Source: Odobenus rosmarus divergens
Lineage: Eukaryota; Chordata; Mammalia; Carnivora; Odobenidae
NCBI RefSeq assembly: GCF_000321225.1
Contig: NW_004450329.1
Coordinates: 860,173 to 924,172, forward strand
Length of the DNA stretch: 64,000 nucleotides
Reading direction: 5' to 3'
Numbering within the stretch: position 1 is the stretch's first letter; each line of letters starts with the position of its first letter. Shown here piece after piece: positions 1 to 11,335 of the stretch. The position numbers and the translations under genes were made by a program. The notes under the pieces are model-generated. The model ran no database searches. It worked only from the letters and a program-made list of their open reading frames with translations, and had not been told where the DNA came from.

Positions 1-354
1 GACAAGTGAAGAAAAACTATGGATATAAAAATAAAAACATGATTTCATCATGAAGACCTAATAGCTATAGATTATTTTGGTATGTTTAAGTTGTAATATT
101 TTTCAGCATATGATATACTTTTACATAATTTACATTATGTAATATGTAAGTTATGAATCCTGCTACTTTCACTTAGTGCCTATAGTTTTAAGATCTCCAT
201 AATATTCCATCATGTGGATATTTATGAATTTAGAGAAAATTATCTTTCAATAGGAATTGTACAGGAACAATGCAAAAGAGATAAATACATTTTCTGCAGG
301 ATAACTCAATTTTAAAAGTGTAGCAAATTGGTAGAATTGTTTCTATAATGTAAA

Positions 355-475
355 TTAACATCAAAGCACTAATTAGCTGCTGTCAATGAAATTTATTTGC
401 CCAGAACATTTGAAGTTTATTTATAGCTGTCATAAAGGTGAATTTCTGAAATATATTCTCAGAAAGGTTCTGATG
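355..475. promoter_or_regulatory. Candidate conserved non-coding element
   Basis: The patch is free of recognised repeats and holds the palindromic homeodomain core CTAATTAG at 369-376, followed by TGTCAATG and TTTATTTG-type motifs. This composition is typical of vertebrate enhancers near developmental genes. Such motifs also occur by chance in AT-rich DNA, so this is only a candidate. No alignment was available to test conservation. Confidence 0.18.
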
Positions 476-991
476 GTGTTAATCCTTTATGTGCCCACAT
501 TGGTATTTAAAATTTTTATGTAAAAGAAAATGCCAGGGGTGAAAACCAGCTTCCAAGTAGCTAATTCTACCCCTCCTTCTTTCCATTTGTAATCTTATAT
601 TTAGGTACACTTAGGCCTAGTGGAGGAAATATCTAGTGTTGAGAATAAATCAACAGAAAAAAAGAGATTTTTGTTGGTCTGATGATGGTAAGGTTCTCAT
701 CATGGTGGAGCTCAAGCAAGTTTCCTGTGGGCATGGCTAATAAGTGGCAGCTTTGAAATAATAATCACACATCTGGAATGGACCTTATGTAGACTGACAT
801 CTTCAGAGAAGCCCACCTTATAGATTTTCTCTACCATCTATAAAGCATCAAGTGAATATGAAAATCTGTTTTAAATTTCAGAGCAATTTTCCCCTAGTGT
901 CCCTGGAAAGAAGTTTATAAATAAAAATTTCTTGATATTTTTATAATATATAATTGAATGAAAGGATTTATATAATGTGTCTATTTATACA

Positions 992-1039
992 TAGATCTCT
1001 CTTTCTCTCTCTCTCTCTCTTCACCTCCCTCTCTCTCTA
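992..1039. repeat. (CT)n-rich microsatellite
   Basis: A nearly pure pyrimidine run of CT dinucleotides, interrupted by TTCACCTCC in the middle. It could be a simple repeat or the eroded tail of an older SINE. No SINE head is visible beside it. Confidence 0.75.
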
Positions 1040-1629
1040 GTAGAGGGGGTGCTCTTGGGAATAACTATTACAAGAATGTTCTTCCTGGGTGCTTATCACT
1101 TGTTGATTTGCTGGTAACTGCTTGGACCAGTCAACAGCAGGTATGGTTTTCTACACACATCCTCTCTTTTGGCTTTTGGATTTAGATCAAAGAGTGAAGG
1201 GGAGCATGGAGCTAAGGAAGCATGGCTGCTAAAATAGCTCCCATATCTCCCCAAACTTATTTAATCCCTCAATAGATAGTCAATGAATCCTATCTCTTAT
1301 ATTATAAATAATATATATGTGGTTAACATTATTTGTGCCTAAATTCTTGTCCACATGCCTTATTACAATGTAGGATAGATATTTAAAGGTGAGCTTCTAA
1401 TTCAGAAGATCTGAACATAGTTGTATCCAAATCACTTTCCAGAAAATACATGCCAGTTTACACAGTCATCAGCAGTCACCACAGCACCACATATTAGTTG
1501 TTCTTAAAGGCTAAAGTGACTTAAAGACTCAAAGAAGATAAGCTTTGATGGTGGACTTTCAAGATCATGACAGGTTATAGAAGAAACCACATACGAGAGC
1601 ACTCCTGGGAGCATTCTTCAAATGAAATG

Positions 1630-1830
1630 AAATAAAGCTAACATTTTGACACCTACTATATACTGTAGTAGGTGCTTAGGAAAGATTATTTTATGTAATC
1701 TTCAAAAAATCTCCAGCAGATTAGTGCCTTATCCCTATTATTGCATTTTTGGAAACTATTTCAGAGAGGTTGATTGACTTGCCCTTGATCAAACAGCTTG
1801 GGTAATGTTGGGCTTCACACAGACACATAT
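1630..1830 (+). repeat. MIR-family ancient SINE
   Basis: The order of blocks fits MIR read forward: a diverged 'taacatttt..cacctactat' start, 'taggtgcttag', a 'tgtaatctt' block, 'tccctattattgcatttttgg', then 'gaggttgattgacttgccc' and 'tcaaacagctt'. The last two correspond to the MIR core 'gaggttaagtaacttgccc...cacacagct'. Divergence is high, as expected for a mammal-wide element. Confidence 0.7.
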
Positions 1831-2664
1831 CAGACAATAAAACAAAATCAGACCACTCTGCCCCTCAAATCATATGGTATAAAGGGCCAATAATTCAGAT
1901 GATTAGACTCCCTTCTCTGTGGCCCTTCATCTTATGTTTAATTAAGCTGTAGAGTAACAAATCCCATTTCACCAAATTCATTATTCATGCAAAATCACAT
2001 GAGTCACATACAAATGACAGTACAATATTGAGAATTTCTGTAAAGCTATTTATCACCGTCACTTTTAGGCATTTGCTCTTGTTTAATAAACAGCAGACTG
2101 CCATCTCTTGGCATGATGAGCCAAATACACACAAAAAAAGGTAAGAATTCAACAACATTTAATTAATGGCAAGGGTAGCTATTATTTAAGTGGGCTCATT
2201 AAAAGCTGCTGGTTTTTATAATTAATTAATAATTTTGAAATAATAGCAAATGGTATTATTGTAAGCACAGGATAAATTTGGTTAAGAGAGAACACTCACA
2301 AGTGGAAGTAGATGGAACTATCTGCCCCTAACAAATGAATAACCATGCAGAGACTGTTAGAAACAGCTGCTTCTGCTAAATGCAATCACTTCTTTCTATT
2401 GGCTTCAAATCTTGGGTGACTTGGAGATGAAGGAAATTTCTATAAGCTATAATTACTTTCCACAGCAAAGGAATAACAGCTAAATGAAGTCAATTACCAG
2501 TTGGAGACAGCTTGTCAGATGAGATGTGGTAGATAGTAATTAATAGTTACTGAAATTACTATGTTGAAAACATTGGTGGAGATTATCAGAAACAGGAACA
2601 GTACCTGTTTCTATCTAGCCCCTTTGGTCTATATGCACATGAGCTTGAAAATTATCTTTTTGTT
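1831..2664. other. Unique non-coding DNA
   Basis: No gene or transposon is recognised. The stretch has many ATTA/TAAT motifs, densest at 2150-2240, where a candidate conserved element is listed separately. Confidence 0.55.
2040..2290. promoter_or_regulatory. Candidate conserved non-coding element with TAATTA cluster
   Basis: Repeat-free, AT-rich sequence with dense homeodomain cores: TTTAATTAATGG near 2158-2169 and an ATTAATTAATAATT cluster near 2217-2234. An AAACAGCAG and CCATCTCTTGG patch lies just upstream. It resembles vertebrate developmental enhancers in style. Function is inferred from composition only. Confidence 0.2.
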
Positions 2665-2835
2665 TTAAGTAATAACTTTGTTGAAATATTGATGGTGTAC
2701 AATTCAAAGGCATTTAGTATACTTACAAAGTTGTGAAACTGTCACTATAATTTTAGAACATTTCCATCACCCCCAAAGAACCACTTGTACCTATTAGCAG
2801 TCACTCCCATTTCCCCTGCTCCCATCCTTCCCAGT
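2665..2835 (-). mobile_element. Old L1 3'-end fragment
   Basis: The blocks 'gtgtacaattcaaaggcatttagta', 'acaaagttgtgaaactgtcac' and 'agaacatttccatcacccc' through 'ttagcagtcactcccatt' match the reverse complement of mammal-wide L1M 3' sequence as I recall it. The element therefore lies on the minus strand. It is truncated and non-functional. Confidence 0.7.
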
Positions 2836-4524
2836 CCGGAATGGCCCCATCTTGTGTTTTGGGGAGCCCCTGGGCTTCATGATATTCAACATTCCCTCTA
2901 AACAATGAAAGCTCCAAGCTCCAATCTCCAGACAGTTTGACAACCTGTGTCGCGTCTCAAAATTATTATACTCCTGTTTTTTAAACAACTTTTATTTACT
3001 TTCCTAACTGCATACTTGATTTTTTTTTCTTTTCCATACGACTCCAAGGAATAAAACCACCTTTATTAAATAGTGGTAGTCAATGTCAGTTAGCAAAGGG
3101 TGAAAGAAAATGTAGAGACGATTAGAAAAAACAAATTGAGAATATGCAGAGGGAAAGGATCAAACTCTCTTTTAATATTTGACCCACCAAGGAAGTGTTA
3201 TTACAACTCAATAGTTCAAGGATGACAAGAGAGGAATATAGTGGGGACCATGGTCGGCTCAAGTAGAACACAATCTGAACTAGTCAAAATCTACTTTCAC
3301 TGTTTAGCCTCCCTTGACCATTAGAGATCCATAGGATCTTTTTGAATTTAGTAACACTAGTTTTTCTGAGCAAAGGTTGTTTCTTATTCAGACAAAAGTG
3401 CAGCAGATTGGTGACTTAGTGCCAAAAGACCATTAACACCCTGAACCTGGTTCTTCACCTGTACAAGAAGGGAGTTGATCTGTACAAGATGATCCCAAAG
3501 ATTGCTTTCAACTTACTGTCCATAACTGTGTGACTACATTGTCTGTGTTGCCCAACTTTTATCCTAGAAGGTCCCTGGAAAAGAGCAGCATTCACAGTTT
3601 ATAACCATTGGGTTCTTACAATGCAATTTTATCACAGGATCAGAAAGAAGGATTGAAATTTTTTCCTAGAAAATAAGGACACTACCAAGCCAGTAAGAGG
3701 CTGCATTATCCAGGCCCTCAAATAGTAGGCAGACTGAAAATTATTTAAAGTATCTGATTAAAATATTTGTTCACCCAGTAAAATATGTGATCCCCGTTAA
3801 GTGGTTTGATGGAGATCAGTCTTCTCCCAAGACAGGTTTTCCACCTTCATCAATCAGTACCCTTCACCCTCATCTCACACATGAATACACACATATGAGT
3901 GCACGCACACACACACACACACACACGTGCAGCTCCACTCCTGAACTCCTGATTATACCCTGCTATCCTCTTAGACCATCCAGGCCATGTCTTCCCAGGA
4001 TCCAGAGCTGGCCAGGATGCCCAGTATATGTGATAAAAGCAAGGCTTCCAGAGGAGGTTGAAAGCTTGACAAGTAAACTGAAACCCAAGGGAAAGGGGAG
4101 GTTGGGATGAGAAAGGATTCAAAGCAGAAGGAGAAGCCACTGGGAAGATCTAAAGCCTCAGAAAGTACGTATGGTTCTGCTAACAGTTTAGAGTTTTACA
4201 TGTTGTGTGCATACTTTTGTGTGTGTTTGTGGTGGGGGAGGATGATGATGGTGAGGCTAGAGAGATAAACTGGCCTTTAGGGGGTCAGATTTCACACTTA
4301 CTGGATTCTCAACATGTGTATTACTTTACGCATGGATGCTTCCTCTTAATCCTTATAATCATAACATTTGAGGATCGGACAAAGCAATCTACCTCAGGGT
4401 AGTGGGGAGCCTCTGAGAGCTTCAAGGGAGGTCATCCATCCTGAGTTAAATTTTTAAAAAATCACACTGGATGGGGAAAAAAAAGATTACACTGGCAGTT
4501 TTAAAGAGAAAGGACAGGGAGGTG
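2836..4524. other. Unique non-coding DNA
   Basis: No gene is recognised. A frame at 3787-4110 is a chance frame crossing a CA repeat, as its run of alternating His and Thr shows. The region also contains a G/T-rich patch around 4213-4250. Nothing else stands out. Confidence 0.55.
3906..3927. repeat. (CA)n microsatellite
   Basis: A short run of about 11 CA dinucleotides, bounded by GCACG and CGTGC. It may be length-polymorphic. Confidence 0.9.
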
Positions 4525-4625
4525 ATGCCTCTCAAAGTTAATATATATAACGGTCACCTGGAATGCATGTTTAAAATGCAGATTTCTCATCTCTCTCCAG
4601 AGACTATGGCTGGGAAGACTGAATA
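4525..4625. mobile_element. hAT-Charlie relic (MER5-like)
   Basis: The phrases 'ctctcaaagttaat', 'ggtcacctggaatgcatgtttaaaatgcagattt' and 'ctccagagac' parallel the MER5 family ('tctcaaagt...atcacctgg...aaaatgcagatt'). The copy is partial and diverged, and its terminal repeats are not clear. Confidence 0.55.
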
Positions 4626-4804
4626 AAATTACCCCTATGTAAAGCATGAGAGTGTCTGGAATATAAAAGGTGAAAGTAAAATAAAAAGTAGCTATCCTGC
4701 TGCTGCTGCTTCTTTCTATGGTGATGATGCTATGATGATTAGCCAATTAGGATCTAGGAAGTGGTGTCACACCTGAATAGGCAGGTCCCACCCAATATAA
4801 ATTA

Positions 4805-5020
4805 CCTGCCAGGGGTTCTTAATCTCATTGTTCTGGTTCTCTAAAGGCACGACACCTCAACCCTGAATGTATCTTAGAATAACCCCGGGTGCCTTTCAAA
4901 AATACGATTTCAGAAGGAATTCAGTTAGAATTTTGGGTATGGGGAATAAGCATTGGAATTTTTATAAAGATCATCAGGAAATTTTAATATGTAGATAGGT
5001 TTGAGAACTGCTGACCAAGT
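4805..5020. mobile_element. hAT-Charlie relic (MER5/MER58-like)
   Basis: It begins with a 'ggttcttaatctc' terminal phrase, contains 'ttagaataaccccgggtgcctttcaaaaata' (compare 'ttagaatcacctgggg'), and ends with 'ggtttgagaactgctg', like the inverted end of a small hAT non-autonomous element. A frame at 5001-5198 overlaps the end but has no family resemblance. Confidence 0.55.
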
Positions 5021-5280
5021 TACAAAACTCTTATTTTACCTTCATCTGGGTCTTCTGTCACTGATGTTGATTCCCGGGATTAACCCAAATGTAGTGAACC
5101 ATATTACCTGGAGGGTGGTGGTGATGATGGATGATCTCATGTTTCCAGGCATCTCAGTTGGATTTCTATGCATGTTAAAGCATAAACCACTGCCTTGAAG
5201 TATAGGTTGCATACAAATAATATCTTACCCATCATTTTATCTTTTTTTAAAAAAGACTCTTTTTAAAAAGATGTTATTTT

Positions 5281-5484
5281 CTTATTTTTTTAAAGATTTA
5301 TTTATTTGAGATAGAGAGAGAGCATGGGGGGCAAGGACAGAGGGAGAGGGAGAGAGAGAATCTCAAGCAGACTCCCCACTGAACATGGAGCCGGAAGCAG
5401 GGCTCCATCTCACGACCCTGAAATAATGAACTGAGCTGAGATCAAGAGTCTGATGCTCAACCAACTGAGCCACTCAAGTTCTCC
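5281..5484 (-). mobile_element. SINEC (carnivore tRNA-derived SINE), older copy
   Basis: On the plus strand it shows a T-rich tail (TTTTTTTAAAGATTTATTTATTTGAG), a GA-rich block, 'tctcaagcagactccccactgaacatggagcc', and ends with 'caactgagccactcaagttctcc', the inverted tRNA-like head. Many differences from the young consensus suggest an older insertion. Confidence 0.85.
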
Positions 5485-5588
5485 AAGATTTTATTTTTAT
5501 GTAATCTTTACACCCAGTGTGGGGCTCGAATTTACAACCCTGAGATCAAGAGTAGCATGCTGTAATGACTAAGCCAGCTAAGCACCCC
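5485..5588 (-). mobile_element. SINEC fragment, short subfamily
   Basis: The sequence 'aagattttatttttatgtaatctttacacc' joins directly to 'gtggggctcgaatttacaaccctgagatcaagag' and ends 'gccagctaagcacccc'. It lacks the GA-rich middle of the other copies, as in the short internally reduced SINEC variant also seen at 14598-14766. Confidence 0.75.
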
Positions 5589-5605
5589 TTCTATCATTTC
5601 ATCTT

Positions 5606-5818
5606 CTTTCTTTCTTTTTATTTCAAAGATTTTTATTTATTTATTTGACAGAGAGAGAGAGAAAGCGCGCATAAGCAGGGAGAGCAGCAGGCAGAGGGAG
5701 AGGGAGAAGCAGGACCCCTGCAGAGCAGGGAATGCGATGCAGGGCTCTATCCAAAGACCCTGGGATCAGGACCTGAACCAAAGGCAGACGCATAACTGAC
5801 TGAGCCACCCAGGTGCCC
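5606..5818 (-). mobile_element. SINEC
   Basis: A reverse-oriented carnivore SINE: 'aaagatttttatttatttatttgacagagag', a GA-rich body with 'aagcagggagagcagcaggcagagggag', then 'tgactgagccacccaggtgcccc'. An 11-bp target duplication with one mismatch flanks it (CATTTCATCTT at 5595-5605, CATTTGATCTT at 5819-5829). Confidence 0.9.
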
Positions 5819-5829
5819 CATTTGATCTT

Positions 5830-8329
5830 ATTTCAGGAAAGGGTCTCTGTCTTACTCATTCTTGAAAAACTTTTATCGTGATACTAGACACATAGGGCCG
5901 TAAAATAGTTGTAGACTGCTAAGTTATCTTACAATGCATTTAATGCTTTTTAAATTTAGTGAAACGTAATAATATGCATATAGGTTCTAATACCAGACGT
6001 GTTTTAAATGTTTTGGTTTTTAATCTAAAAACAATAGGGATGCAGTTAATTTTAATGGAATATTCTTTATTTTGCTTTTTCTTCCTTCAATGTAAAATGA
6101 AGAGGTGAGGGGTATTTAACAAATATTCGGTATATCCTATTGTCTAGGATGCTGTACTTTCTACTGGCACAGCCTACCTAATAGCCATCAAGTTATAATA
6201 AATCTGAAATCTAGGATTTTCTATGGGTTAGTTAAGTATATCCCAACAAGAATCTTTTTTTTTTCTTTATCTTTTCCATGCTATGCCTGCTTCATTTATT
6301 TTTTCTGGTTTGAAGTAGAAACTCTGAACAGCCATACAAGCAGAAACTCAGTGCCTGGATAAAGGCTAATACTTTGCAATCATTTTTATTTCTCTTTTTT
6401 CATGGTGGTGATGTTCCAGGGATCTTGTCATTTCTTTGCAATGGCATTTGTGCAGATGATTAGCCACTCCTTATCCCTCAACTGCAAGGAAAGGCAATCA
6501 GACTTGTTATTAAGGTGTGCACCTTAGTTGTTGTGTAGTAGTATGTTCTTCTTCAGTCCAATTTTATGGTTCTTAATTGTCCCATTAGTGATGTCAGTGT
6601 AAATCAATGAACTACCCGGGGGGAAGAAAGGCCCATCACAAAATGTAGAACAGTAATCCTGATATGCTCAAGACAGATTATTTTTGGACCTTTACTATAT
6701 ATTTATATAAACATATTTTTTCAGTATTAAATCTAATAAACTTTGTCTTTCACATTTTATTTAATGATGCTTTTGAGAGTTTGATGATCCATTCTATCAT
6801 ATTTTGCACAAAAATCAGGGCAACATTAAAAAAAGGGTTGAGACATAAAACAAATGTTTTAAATAGCTTGATATATAACTCTTGTTGAAATTTAGTCACT
6901 TTAAAAAGAATAGAGTTTATGATCTGATTTTTAAAGCTTCTGCTCATATTTTGTCAGCACATTTAATGCCCTTGAAGGGCAAACTTTTTAAAATTTAGTC
7001 ATATGATTTGTGAATTCATATTATAAAGCTCTATCCCTCCCTGGATAGGGAAACCAGAGAAAAAACTCAAATATTCTGCCTCTATGAAACTATTGCTTCC
7101 ATGAAAAGACTAAGGCACAGTGGCGACCTCTTAGGACTTTCCAGGAAGGAAAGAGGAGTTGGGGGCAGTGGCTCCAGTTAGCAAACTGTGTCATTCAAGA
7201 GGTATTATCATTTTATTGCTTGGGCTTTCTCATGCCCTACCAGAGATTGGCCACAGAACTTCAGATTATTCAAACCCTAGAGAAATGTGGATGTATAGAA
7301 GGTGATAGAGAATCTTCTGTTGGAGCCTTGTGGGGCCTGTGTTCTACCTCTGGATCTCCATGTACTTCTTCCCCTCCATCTACAGGGAACCTTGCCTACC
7401 TCTCTTTGTCACTCCTGATTCACTAATAGATTCTTCTCATTCTATCTGTCATAGAAGTAGTTCCTCTACCCCTTTATTCCACATGTACTATTGCAGGTAT
7501 CAAATGATTATCCACTCTGACTTTCTCCAGTTTTTAAAATCCAGTTTGCTTCTTCTGCTCATTGTGCCCCACCTGGGTGTTTTGCTTCCCTGCTGCCTTC
7601 CAATCCATTCCCATCATGTCCATTATGTTATGATCAAAACCTCCTGTAGGTAAGATCGTTATTTCAGTTTCCACCACCCCCACCCGTTGTTCTTTCAAAT
7701 CTTTTGTGTACTTTCTGAACAACTGCTGTGTGCCAGGATTGTACTAGGTACCATTGATTCTAAGATAAACAGAGAGGTCTAAACTTAACTCAAAATGGAG
7801 CAAGAGAAAATGTGTTTGGACACAGGGCTAGGGGGTTTTGTAGAAGATCAGAAGGTCAAGGAAGATAGGACTCTAGGAAAAAATACTCTGGGGGTCTTGC
7901 TTATGCTGCCCTGGTCCTGCTACTGTCTCCCCTCATACCTTTATCTTCTGTGGTACAATTAGGAGCAAAACTTGAACCCAATATGAACCTACTGGAAGCT
8001 TCTGTGTACAAATAATAGTAATGAAAAAAAGTATGCTCTCTTTTTTCCATAGTCTGCTTCACAGAGCCCATTTCTCCCCTGTCTCTGATTCTGTATTTTC
8101 CCATCCCTTCTTCAGTATCCCTACTTTTCTCACAGGAATATTCCATCAGTCTAAGAGGTTTCTCGGAGGGGAGATGCCATGTGTTTGTCTAAGAAGAGTA
8201 GCCACCCAGCCTGAAATAGAATTCAAAGGTTGGCTGTGTTGACTTGTATCTTCACTGAGTTCCCATGACTTATCTCCTGACTCATCGGTGTGCACATGGT
8301 GCTCCCACCATTTCAAAAACTGTAGGTCT
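5830..8329. other. Unique non-coding DNA with a weak MIR/L2 trace
   Basis: No gene is recognised. Frames of 60-107 codons around 6664-7722 overlap one another on opposite strands and resemble no protein family. Near 7700-7790, 'ctgctgtgtgccaggattgtactaggtacc' is a remnant of the 'tgtgccaggcactgtgctagg' block of MIR/L2 repeats. The rest shows nothing. Confidence 0.5.
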
Positions 8330-8640
8330 CCAAAAGAGGCAAAGCTCCTTTTCAATCCTTTGCATACCCTGTATTCTCTGCTTGGAATGTCATATCCATT
8401 ATGATTTGTACTCAACTCAGGCATTATATCCTTTCCCAAGAATCCTTTGATGACCTCTCCTCTTCCCTGAACCCCATCACACCAGCTACCCTACCCATCA
8501 GGAAAGTTTCCTTTCTGTATCTTTCTGCACACATACTTCTCTGTGGAGCTCTGCACAGCTCTCCATGGCAATGCCCACTGCTGGGTTACTGACTGCTCAC
8601 CTGTGTACCTTCTGCTTCAAGGGTAGCCTCCATGCCTTCC
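8330..8640 (+). repeat. LINE L2-like 3' region
   Basis: The phrases 'tgcttggaatgtcatatcc', 'actcaactcaggcattatatcctttcc' and 'gacctctcctcttccctgaacccca' parallel the forward 3' part of L2 ('ctggaatgc...ctcaggtctcagctcaaatgtcacc...ccttccctgacc'). The copy is diverged and its ends are fuzzy. Confidence 0.5.
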
Positions 8641-9734
8641 ACTCCCACAGCTCCATCACCCAGTCTGGCATCTCACACACAAGAGCAGAAGACCTGCTCA
8701 ATTATAGTATGTATACATGCTGCATTGACTCATTGAAAAAAATGAAAAAAAAATGGGATCAACAAAAATGCCTAGAGAGAACAGTGTTTCTGGTGAAGTG
8801 AAAACATGAGAATATGGATAGTTGATGGGATGGATTTAAGACAAATGAGGAAGCTTAGCAACAGCAGCGAATTTGAGAGGGTGAGAGAAACTGACTAAGG
8901 CTTTGTGGTCTCCTGAATACAATTCAGGACCCTGAGTGGAGATAAAACAATACAACACAACAAAAATAATGACAAAAGCCTCTTCTTTCTCCTCTTGCAT
9001 AAGATAATGACAATGGGCCATTGTCCACAGATTTTCACAGATACATGCATCCCATTCAACATATTTCTTCCTAAAATCAAACTACATTTCCTTATTGCTC
9101 AGATTAAAGAACGTAAAATATAACTTCTCTTCTTCATTGATAAGGAGCAGTATTTTCTGAGAACTTTATGGAGGAAGGAATGGATGGATATCTTACTCCT
9201 TGTGAAGAATATTTGGTATTTATCCCCAAGAACTTTACATTAAAAAATAAGTAAATAAGAAGCATTAGAAAAAAATGGCTCAACTATTAACTTCTTATAA
9301 CAAATGACATATGTGTCATTAACAGATAAAACTGATACGTGTAACCTCCTGTTTGAGCCAAATAATTCATAATTACTTACCGGTCAGTTGATTCACATAG
9401 AAGTGAGATAAAATAATGTCGAGGATTAAATTTATTCATTGAGATACCAGCAAGAGGAAATAGAAACATCACAGAATAATAGAGAGAAAAGAAAGTGTGA
9501 AACTCCTTTATTTTTTGAGAAAAGACACTGCTAATGAGTTTCTAACACACCATTAGCCAAGAAATAACCAGCATAAGAGGCATGTGTTAGGCCTTTTTTT
9601 CATTGCTGTTGGTTGACTTTTTTATTTTGGCCGAGAGAAGACAGGTTTAGAATACTACCAAGAGTAATTACAACTCTTGGGGACTCTAGAATTGCAGTGT
9701 TGGGACGGGATCTTGTTCATCATAGAGCTCAAAT
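8641..9734. other. Unique non-coding DNA
   Basis: No gene or clear repeat is seen. The region is AT-rich with scattered short open frames on both strands. Confidence 0.5.
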
Positions 9735-9870
9735 ATTCATTCATGTATTCTCATTCATCTTCAAGCATCACTGACCACATTCCCCCTAGGGCAGGCACTG
9801 TCCTATACACTGGGGACACAGTCATAAAAACACATCTTACCTCACACCTAGTAGTCCAATTAGATGTGTT
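9735..9870 (+). repeat. L2/MIR-like ancient repeat trace
   Basis: 'attcattcatgtattctc' followed by 'agggcaggcactgtcctatacactggggacacagtcataaaaac' matches the common ancient repeat block 'ggcaggcactgttctaggcactggggatacagc'. Family assignment between L2 and relatives is uncertain. Confidence 0.5.
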
Positions 9871-10251
9871 TGGTGAATTTACAGTGATGGACCAGAAGAG
9901 TAAAGGATTTTGTAGGGCAGTGGCAAGGGAAACAGGAAAAAAAACAAAACAAAACTGAAGTCTGAGTTTACTGAATTAATTTTTTAAAAAATATCAAATA
10001 CGTTCAGTATAAAACATTTGAGCTTTGCTAAAAATGAGTATGAGTGTGCATTATGTACAAATATATAGCTTTAAAAGACCTTGAGAACGCTGTATCCTAA
10101 AGATCACCATCATCATTTGATAGTGATTGAATTCCACAGTGTACCTTACCCAACTTCTGTCAGTCCTTAAAATCAGGTCAGCATTCAGTAGCTAGCCGCT
10201 CAGTACACTGAAATGAACCCTGGAATGGTGGCAGCCAAGAACATGTGGTTC

Positions 10252-10482
10252 CAGTTGCTAGAACTTTTATTTTTTTATTTTTATTTTTTTATTTATTTTT
10301 TATTTTTTTAAATGTTTTATTTATTTATTCATAAGAGTCAGAGAGAGAGAGAGGCAGAGGCAGAGAGAGAAGCAGGCTCCCCGCCTAGCAGGGATCCCAG
10401 GACCCTGAGATTATGACCTGAGCAGAAGGCAGACGCTTAACCATCTGAGCCACCCAGGCGCCCCCAGTTGCTAGAACTTTTA
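10252..10482 (-). mobile_element. SINEC with 17-bp target duplication
   Basis: The element body runs from about 10270 to 10465, read on the minus strand. It has a long T/A-rich tail, a GA-rich block, 'gcagaaggcagacgcttaaccatctgagccacccaggcgcccc', and perfect 17-bp flanking duplications AGTTGCTAGAACTTTTA at 10253-10269 and 10466-10482. The tail carries an expanded ATTTTTTT-type microsatellite at 10266-10310. Confidence 0.95.
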
Positions 10483-11059
10483 GTCATGTGGCCTTGGACG
10501 AAATACATTCTGAGGCTCTGTTATATGGCCAGCAATACCTGCTCCACCTACCCCCAAAGCACTGACATCAAGAAAAACAAAAACAAACAAACAAAAAACC
10601 TCAGTATTTCTGGGCTTTCTACAGGATTACCAGAGATTAATAATTCAATACCCTCCACATCCCAGTGGACTGGGTTCAGTTCGGGTGCAATCCGTCTCTG
10701 TGACTACTATCAGTGCTTTTCCTCTAGTCACAAATATTAGCATGGAACTTTCACAGTGCTGGGGATTGGATGAGAGTGTAGGGAAATTCTAGAATTATCT
10801 TAAGGATACAATGGGCACATTTGTCCTGAGCTCCAGGCCAAAAGCCAGGTTGCTTAGGTTGCCCTATTCTGGGTCTCTAAACCTCACCCACTTTGATGTA
10901 GTCTGCTTCTTTGACTATCTTCCTTGTTCCCTCTTGAGGCTGTTGTTCCCTGAGATTATACCTTGTTCATCTTAGTGACCCCGGTTCCTCTAGCCAAGAA
11001 ACTTCTCCTGCACCTGCCCCATACTGCCATTCTGTCTGATTCCTCCTCACCTCAAGATT
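10483..11059. other. Unique non-coding DNA
   Basis: No gene is recognised. A 90-codon frame at 10468-10740 begins in the SINE flank and has a low-complexity Asn/Lys segment, so it is a chance frame. The part after 10880 may be degraded L2. Confidence 0.45.
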
Positions 11060-11335
11060 GATCTCCAGTTCTCCACTCTGATGATCTCAGGGCCACTCCC
11101 CCTCCAAAGACTCTCTCCTCGGGTCACTTAGAGCACTTGATTTCCTTGTAGTTTTGCAAACGGATTGTGTATCACTATGCATTCCTAGTTATCTGTGGTA
11201 AGCATGCCTCATTCCTCAATCTGTATTAATCCTCTTGAAGGGAAAAAAATATACCTTGAGGGTTTTATCACCCATAGCACTTAGTACAGTGTCTTGCTGG
11301 TGGACATATACAAAACAGATATTGTTGACTGATGG
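11060..11335 (+). repeat. LINE L2-like 3' end
   Basis: 'tcctcttgaagggaaaaaaatataccttgag' followed by 'atcacccatagcacttagtacagtgtcttgctggtggac' parallels the forward 3' end of L2 ('ctccttgagggcagggacc...tccccagcacctagcacagtgcctggc'). It is diverged. Confidence 0.45.

Larger units (their letters stand above)
1..1629. other. Unique AT-rich non-coding DNA
   Basis: I see no gene or recognisable transposon here. Open frames are short and interrupted. The stretch contains a pyrimidine microsatellite near 992-1039 and a patch of homeodomain-type motifs at 355-475, both listed separately. The remainder is AT-rich single-copy-looking sequence with no clear structure. Confidence 0.6.
5231..5829 (-). 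repeat. Cluster of three reverse-oriented SINEC units sharing one target
   Basis: Three carnivore SINE units lie end to end, all read on the minus strand. Three related copies of the same target flank and separate them: ATCATTTTATCTT at 5231-5243, ATCATTTCATCTT at 5593-5605, and CATTTGATCTT at 5819-5829. This suggests successive insertions at one hot target. Individual units are listed separately. Confidence 0.7.

Noticed and set aside
3787..4140. Frames with His-Thr or Val-Cys repeats
   Set aside because: They are translations of the CA microsatellite at 3906-3927.
5231..5829. CRISPR-like array, because similar units repeat
   Set aside because: The units are SINE copies of about 100-200 bp with T-rich tails and target duplications, in a mammalian genome.
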